DNA from: Cherax quadricarinatus
Taxonomy: Eukaryota; Arthropoda; Malacostraca; Decapoda; Parastacidae
Direction of reading: 5' to 3'
Assembly (NCBI RefSeq): GCF_038502225.1
Contig: NC_091292.1
Span: 101,537,539 to 101,601,538 of the forward strand
DNA length: 64,000 nucleotides
The position numbers and the translations under genes are program-made. The notes under the pieces were generated by a model. The model saw only the letters and a program-made list of their open reading frames with translations, made no database searches and was not told the DNA's origin. Below are positions 58,801-64,000 of the stretch, piece after piece; position 1 is the first letter of the stretch; every line of letters begins with the position of its first letter.

Positions 58801-59184
58801 CCACAGAGCCGATCATTAGCTACAGGAAATTTCGGATCCTTTTTAATGGAGAGGTTTCACCCTATGCCACGTACCACCACGTGTTTTTAGAAAGCCTTGC
58901 GAGCGGCGGCACTCTGTCAGGAAAGTCTTACCATATAGGCAACATTGCCTTCCAAACTATGGTTCACTGCCTCTGATACTTTACTGTAGAGGGGCCGTAA
59001 ATATGTCCGGGATGAACGACATTTCGTTAACCCTTGTTTAACCTTATTAGTCAAATTATGTGCATTAATAAGTACAATTTGTGATTACTTCCTGCATGGT
59101 TGTTGTGAGGGAGGTAATTACACAATTCTTATAACATTTGCCATCACCTTTGGACCATTTGCATGGAATGCAGGAGGGGAGAGG
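58801..59184. other. Unique spacer
   Basis: A short plus frame here (to 58976, with SYRKFRILFNGEVSP) is of normal complexity but too short and without a known domain. No gene called. Confidence 0.35.
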
Positions 59185-59682
59185 TAAGGTGCCATTGAGA
59201 TAATCTGAAGCAATCTGCTGGTTACCTGAGTGAGGTGAGGGGTCACTGAGGTGACCTGAACCAATCTGCAGGTTACCAGGGTGAGGTGAGGGTGTCATTG
59301 AGGTGATCTGCACCAATCTGCAGGTTACCTGGGTGAGGTGAGGAGCCATTGAGGTGACCTGAAGCATTTGCAGGTTATCTGAGTGAGGTGAGGGGTCACC
59401 GAGGTGACCTGAAGCAATCTGCAGGTTACCTGGGAGAGGTGAGGGGTCACTGAGGTGACCTGAAGCAATCTGCAGGTTACCTGGATGAGGTGGAGGGGCC
59501 ATTGAGGTGACCTGAAGCAATCAGCAGGTTACCTGGGTGAGGTGAGGGGTCACTGAGGTGACCTGAAGCAATCAGCAGGTTACCTGGGTAAAGTGAGGGG
59601 TCACTGAGGTGACCAGAAGCAATCTGCAGGTTACCTGGGTAAAATGAGGGGTCACTGAGGTGACCTTTACTCAATTTACAGG
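59185..59682. repeat. 51-bp minisatellite
   Basis: About ten copies of a 51-bp unit containing AATCTGCAGGTTACCTGGGT and GAGGTGACCTGAAGC, with diverged units on the left. It is unrelated in sequence to the 51-bp satellite at 22749. Confidence 0.92.
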
Positions 59683-59861
59683 AAAAAAAAACCTCTTATG
59701 CAACCTCAGTTTAATGACGTTATCCAACCTCAGCTTAATTAACAGGTCAATAGCTCATATTTCAGCTTAGCACAATTATCTTCCTTCAGTTTACAGGCTA
59801 AGAGCTATTATCTTAGGTCAGCTAACTTTAAAGTCCAGCCCTGTCTAAAATGTGATAGAAT

Positions 59862-59955
59862 CCTCCCCAGGATGCCACCCAGAACAGCCAACTAACACCC
59901 AGATACCTACTTACTGTTAGGTAACAGAGGCAACAGAATTAAGGAAACTTGCCCA
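59862..59955 (-). mobile_element. SINE fragment
   Basis: CCAGGATGCCACCCAGAACA, then CCAACTAACACCCAGATACC, matches the complement of the SINE body at 8190-8260. About 90 bp of the body remain, without the tRNA head, next to (CA)n. Confidence 0.75.
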
Positions 59956-59965
59956 CACACACACA

Positions 59966-60050
<85 letters not shown>
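59956..60050. repeat. (CA)n microsatellite
   Basis: (CA)n with one TACA interruption. Confidence 0.95.
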
Positions 60051-60055
<5 letters not shown>

Positions 60056-60189
60056 CATGATATATCATGAGACATGCATCATGGGAATGTTATCATGGTA
60101 GAGGAAGCCAGTGGCCAGGAAAATCATTGGTTGTTTATCATGGTAGTATGGCAGTAAGAGAAGGTATTGTGGGAGTGTGTGAGGGATAT

Positions 60190-60682
60190 TTTTTCATGGT
60201 TGAGATACATTTCCATGGTAGTTTTACATGGCAGTAAGGCGCTGAAGGTAGATCTTCATGGTAATATGGTGTTGAAGGCGTTTATTCAAGGTACTCTGGT
60301 GCTGAAGGCAGCTGTCTATGGTAGCATGGTGCTGAAGGCAGCTGTCCATGGTAGTTTGGCGCTGAAGGCAAGTTACCGTGGTAGTATGGTGCTAAAGGCA
60401 CGTCACCATGGTAGTATGATGCTGAAGGCACGTTACCATGGTGGTATGGTTTTGTAGGCAAGTTACCGTGGTAGTATGGTGCTAAAGGCACGTCACCATG
60501 GTAGTATGATGCTGAAGGTACGTCATCATGGTGGTATTGTGCTAAAGGCATATCACCATGGTAGTATAGTGCTGAAGACGCGTCACCATGGTGGTATGAT
60601 TCTGAAGGCAAGTTACGGTGGTAGTATGGTGCTAAAGGCATGTCACCATGGTAGTATGGTGCTGAAGGCACGTATTAATAGA
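60190..60682. repeat. Degenerate 30-bp minisatellite
   Basis: About 16 diverged copies of a 30-bp unit containing GGTAGTATGGTGCTGAAGGC and ACGTCACCAT. The ten-codon period keeps both strands open in places (VLKARHHGSM and YYHGDVPLAP repeats). Confidence 0.88.
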
Positions 60683-60751
60683 TCCACAGACTAGAAGCAA
60701 GAATTTCTTCATGGTAACATTGCAGAGAGCTTGGCTCTAATTTCGGCTTTG

Positions 60752-60752
60752 T

Positions 60753-60784
<32 letters not shown>

Positions 60785-60877
60785 TCTCACTCACTCGTTA
60801 GCAGTATTATATCAGGAATATTGGAGGTTGGCTGGGGTGTAATTAATTAAGCCTGTATTAGGAATCAACAGAGTCGT

Positions 60878-60963
<86 letters not shown>
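60752..60963. repeat. (CT)n and (GA)n tracts
   Basis: Imperfect (CT)n lies at 60752-60791. Clean (GA)n lies at about 60880-60964. Confidence 0.92.
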
Positions 60964-60967
<4 letters not shown>

Positions 60968-61189
60968 CATTATCTTGCTCCAGATATTAACTTTCTGCAC
61001 ACAAAATACGGACTCATTTTCAACCAATTTTTTTTGGGGGGGATAAATCAAGGAAAAATTTCTGGTTGAAATTTGGTGGTGAGCGTTACTTTGGGGGGGA
61101 TTAATGTGTGAGAGGCTCCATAATGGTGGGTGATGCCGTGTTGCAGTCATTGTCACCAGTCTGGTGTACCTGTCTCTCTCCAGCCTTGT
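60964..61189. other. Spacer
   Basis: No feature apart from a short T-run/G-run near 61031. Confidence 0.4.
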
Positions 61190-61799
<610 letters not shown>

Positions 61800-61843
61800 T
61801 TGCTGTACTTGGTTGAGGTAGAGGAAGTGAGGCTGTGACAGCT

Positions 61844-61857
61844 GTTGCTATGGTAAC
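61844..61857. promoter_or_regulatory. Candidate RFX X-box
   Basis: GTTGCTATGGTAAC fits the 14-bp X-box consensus bound by RFX factors (two half-sites GTTGCT and GGTAAC). A TGACTCA AP-1-type word lies 34 bp downstream at 61891-61897. No gene start is recognised nearby, so function is speculative. Confidence 0.3.
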
Positions 61858-62495
61858 GGTGTTCCCTGAGAGTGATGCCTCTTGTACCATGACTCAGCTG
61901 ACACTGTTGGTCTTCTGTTGCCAGGTGAGGCAGTTGTGATGACACTGTTGGTCTCCTGTTGCTCTTATCTCTGTTGAAGTAGGGGGGAGGGGTTAGTTGC
62001 CAAGGAAAAAGTTGGCTTGCTGTTGCTTTTCTGTTAGCAACGGATAACGCCTCTTGTGCAAGCAGATGAGTCATTTTCCTGTTATTTCTCTTGCAACAGT
62101 TGAATCCATTTTTTTTCTGTTATTACCGTTTAAAAGTACAATTTAAATCAGTACGTTCTTGACTTTCTGTTGGTGATGTTCGTAATGGGCGGCTGCTTTT
62201 ACACAGTGTAAATCTTTTACAGACAGCTCGGCACAACCTTTTATTTACATTCATCACCAAAAATAACAACAGAACAACAGGACGTCTCCTGTTGTTAATT
62301 TTATTTTACGTCAAAATGGCTTTCGTTGTTGTACTAATAATTGCAATTAGCCGATAGTCTCCTGGGGGATCTGTTGCCAGTAGAATATTCTGTTTTAACA
62401 GAAAACTGTAAATAGGCCTCCTCCTGTGGTCTATTAAGAGTCTTCTGTTGGCCACGGGGCTTCCTGACGCCCTTACCAAAATAAGAGTCACGTAT

Positions 62496-62496
<1 letters not shown>
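61858..62496. other. Unique spacer
   Basis: Repeated GACACTGTTGGTCTYCTGTTG words occur at about 61900 and 61942, and CTGTTG-type words recur to 62450. No gene recognised. Confidence 0.4.

Positions 62497-62557
<61 letters not shown>
62497..62557. repeat. (CT)n microsatellite
   Basis: Pure (CT)n of about 60 bp. Confidence 0.95.
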
Positions 62558-62559
<2 letters not shown>

Positions 62560-62797
62560 CATAAACATGTCAACAGGTGTCAGCTTTATGGTCATATCTG
62601 GCAAATCAGGCTGTCAAATAACGTGCTGACAGTCTCTCGCCTCGTCAGCTGTTTTGGAAGCCAATATATTGGTCAATATTTTACACTCGTAACAGAAAAG
62701 GAGAATTTTTGAGGGATTTATATAAATCTGGTGCAATGTATATTGTTTTAAAGAAATTTATATTGTTGTAGTTGTTGTTTTATATTTGCTGACACCA

Positions 62798-62801
<4 letters not shown>

Positions 62802-62873
<72 letters not shown>

Positions 62874-62884
62874 TAATAATAATT
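62802..62884. repeat. (TAA)n microsatellite
   Basis: (TAA)n of about 27 units with one TGA interruption. Confidence 0.95.
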
Positions 62885-63162
62885 CGGATGACACCTACCA
62901 ACCACCTACAAACACCTGCACCCACCTATAACTATCGTCACCACCATCCACCTACACCCTCCCCCATCCATCTACACCCACCACTCACCTACACCCACCT
63001 ACAACCAACACGTACCACCTAGAACTACCACTACCATCACCACCATCCACCTACACCCATCACCACCCACCTATAACCCCCACCACTACCACCCACCTGC
63101 ACCCACCACCACCCACGTCCTTGGGTCCGTGACCGGACCTGCGCCAGCCAGCCTAAAGGGAT
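62885..63162. repeat. CACC-rich degenerate tract
   Basis: CCACCTACACCCACC-like words recur irregularly up to about 63115. No gene seen. Confidence 0.7.
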
Positions 63163-63163
63163 T

Positions 63164-63231
<68 letters not shown>
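63163..63231. repeat. (GA)n microsatellite
   Basis: Pure (GA)n of about 65 bp. Confidence 0.95.
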
Positions 63232-63233
<2 letters not shown>

Positions 63234-63539
63234 ATGTGTGAGAAGATCTGAGGAATCTCCTGAAATCCCCTGAAACGACCGCCAGACCACCACTGGTCAG
63301 TGGTCTAACTTTTATCACAAGCTCTACCATCTGAAAGCCGCACTTGGGTCAGCTCTTCCATTCTTCTGAGTGTCTAGCTGCTTAACTGATTGGCAAGGCC
63401 TGTAATTCTCACATTCAGGCCAAAGCAACAGCAAAGAGCTGGTGAGAATCTGAGCTTTGTAAAGCTTTACTGAGAGAAAACACCAACAAGGCAAGCTTTA
63501 AGCTTACAATATAGCTCTTTCTGCCATCACTGTGGTCAA
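63232..63539. other. Unique spacer
   Basis: No feature recognised. Confidence 0.4.
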
Positions 63540-63715
63540 GCTGATTTCTGGACATAGACTCCAGGATGAGGGACAGACTATCTTAAACTCCTCATCTTCC
63601 ACCTTTTCTCTGTTTTGGACTGAGGAAGCCACTGGATGGCGAATAAAGATACCCAAGCGTTGCACGAGTGTCTTATTTATCAATTTATAAGTTTTCTAAC
63701 CATTTATTCAACGAC
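63540..63715 (+). mobile_element. Hairpin-family element, 3' half
   Basis: TTGGACTGAGGAAGCCACTG, then GCGAATAAAGATACCCAAGC and GTTGCACGAGTGTCTTA, corresponds to the right arm, and TTTTCTAACCATT to the tail of the family. The left arm is absent and the GAAACGTTTC core is lost, so it is an old 5'-truncated copy. Confidence 0.7.
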
Positions 63716-63739
63716 TTTAATGTACACGATGATAAGATG

Positions 63740-63961
63740 AAAGGACAGGGTAGAAAGGGACAGACTGAATGTAGTGGGAGACACAAGAAAGAGGAGAGGT
63801 AGAAGCTAAACACAAGAGGGGAATTAGGAAGTACTTTTTCAGCCTCAGGATAGACGGGAATGAATTGGATTTAGATTTGGGGAGGGTAAAGTTCACACAC
63901 AGTTTTAAGAGTGGGTACGACAGTGTTCAGGTTGTTGAGAAGTAGTAGGTGGGACCAATAG

Positions 63962-63964
<3 letters not shown>
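63740..63964 (+). pseudogene. Degenerate LINE C-terminal fragment next to (CA)n
   Basis: The plus frame shows RGIRKYFFSLRIDGNELD and HSFKSGYDSVQVVEK followed by a stop, the last domain of a CR1/L2-like LINE. The recognisable words are the KYFFS and HSFK blocks shared with copies A-F. It runs into (CA)n at 63967 without the usual GGTGAGTACA tail. Confidence 0.6.

Positions 63965-63966
<2 letters not shown>

Positions 63967-64000
<34 letters not shown>
63967..64000. repeat. (CA)n microsatellite, cut by window end
   Basis: (CA)n continuing past the right edge. Confidence 0.95.

Noticed and set aside
58264..58816. Minus-strand repeat protein with HSMDQ motif
   Set aside because: 27-bp array with three minus frames open at the same time.

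Overview
The window looks like intergenic DNA of a decapod crustacean (crayfish, crab or shrimp type). This rests on my recall of interspersed families common in decapods: tRNA-derived SINEs with a conserved body, CR1-like LINE tails that run into (CA)n, and short hairpin elements built around GAAACGTTTCGCCTACACAG. It also rests on the extreme load of GA, CA and TA microsatellites. No database search was possible. I see no convincing single-copy host gene, no rRNA or tRNA gene and no CRISPR array. Most long open frames here are stop-free tandem repeats.

Layout. 1-9.8 kb: 29-, 18-, 15-, 17-, 20- and 23-bp minisatellites, GA tracts, a Gypsy-type integrase C-terminal fragment (3465-3880), hairpin-element copies near 3.3 and 5.2 kb and a tRNA-SINE (8067-8361) inside a 20-bp array. 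9.8-14.4 kb: a nearly complete minus-strand CR1-type LINE. ORF1 has a coiled coil and an SGNH esterase domain, and ORF2 has endonuclease and reverse transcriptase domains. ORF1 is split by a 422-bp hairpin element with a 15-bp target duplication. 14.4-17.3 kb: a 22-bp array upstream of that LINE, then a G-rich 40-42-bp array. 17.3-20.5 kb: a LINE tail fragment, then an RTE-like LINE that has lost its RT catalytic core and is bracketed by (TA)n. 20.7-29 kb: 21-, 35-, 51- and 27-bp arrays, then a TG-rich array interrupted by a LINE. 29-33.2 kb: CA tracts with LINE tails and a 36-bp array. 33.3-37.1 kb: a compact GC-rich block with five CCAAT boxes, followed within about 300 bp by roughly 116 copies of a 29-bp repeat in which most units hold an AGGTCA-N-AGGTCA (DR1) motif. 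37.6-39 kb: another degenerate LINE. 39.4-43.6 kb: a 31-bp satellite with higher-order structure. 43.9-64 kb: repeated 5'-truncated copies of one LINE family, each lying in (CA)n, plus SINEs, a perfect 120-bp-arm hairpin (53361-53609) and further minisatellites.

How it fits together. The region reads as a retrotransposon graveyard in which microsatellites act as landing sites: one LINE family in (CA)n, the RTE-like one in (TA)n. Nested insertions give relative ages. The most unusual items are the hairpin elements, whose arms are perfect within a copy but differ strongly between copies; the orientation-consistent (CA)n targeting; and the CCAAT block next to the DR1 array.
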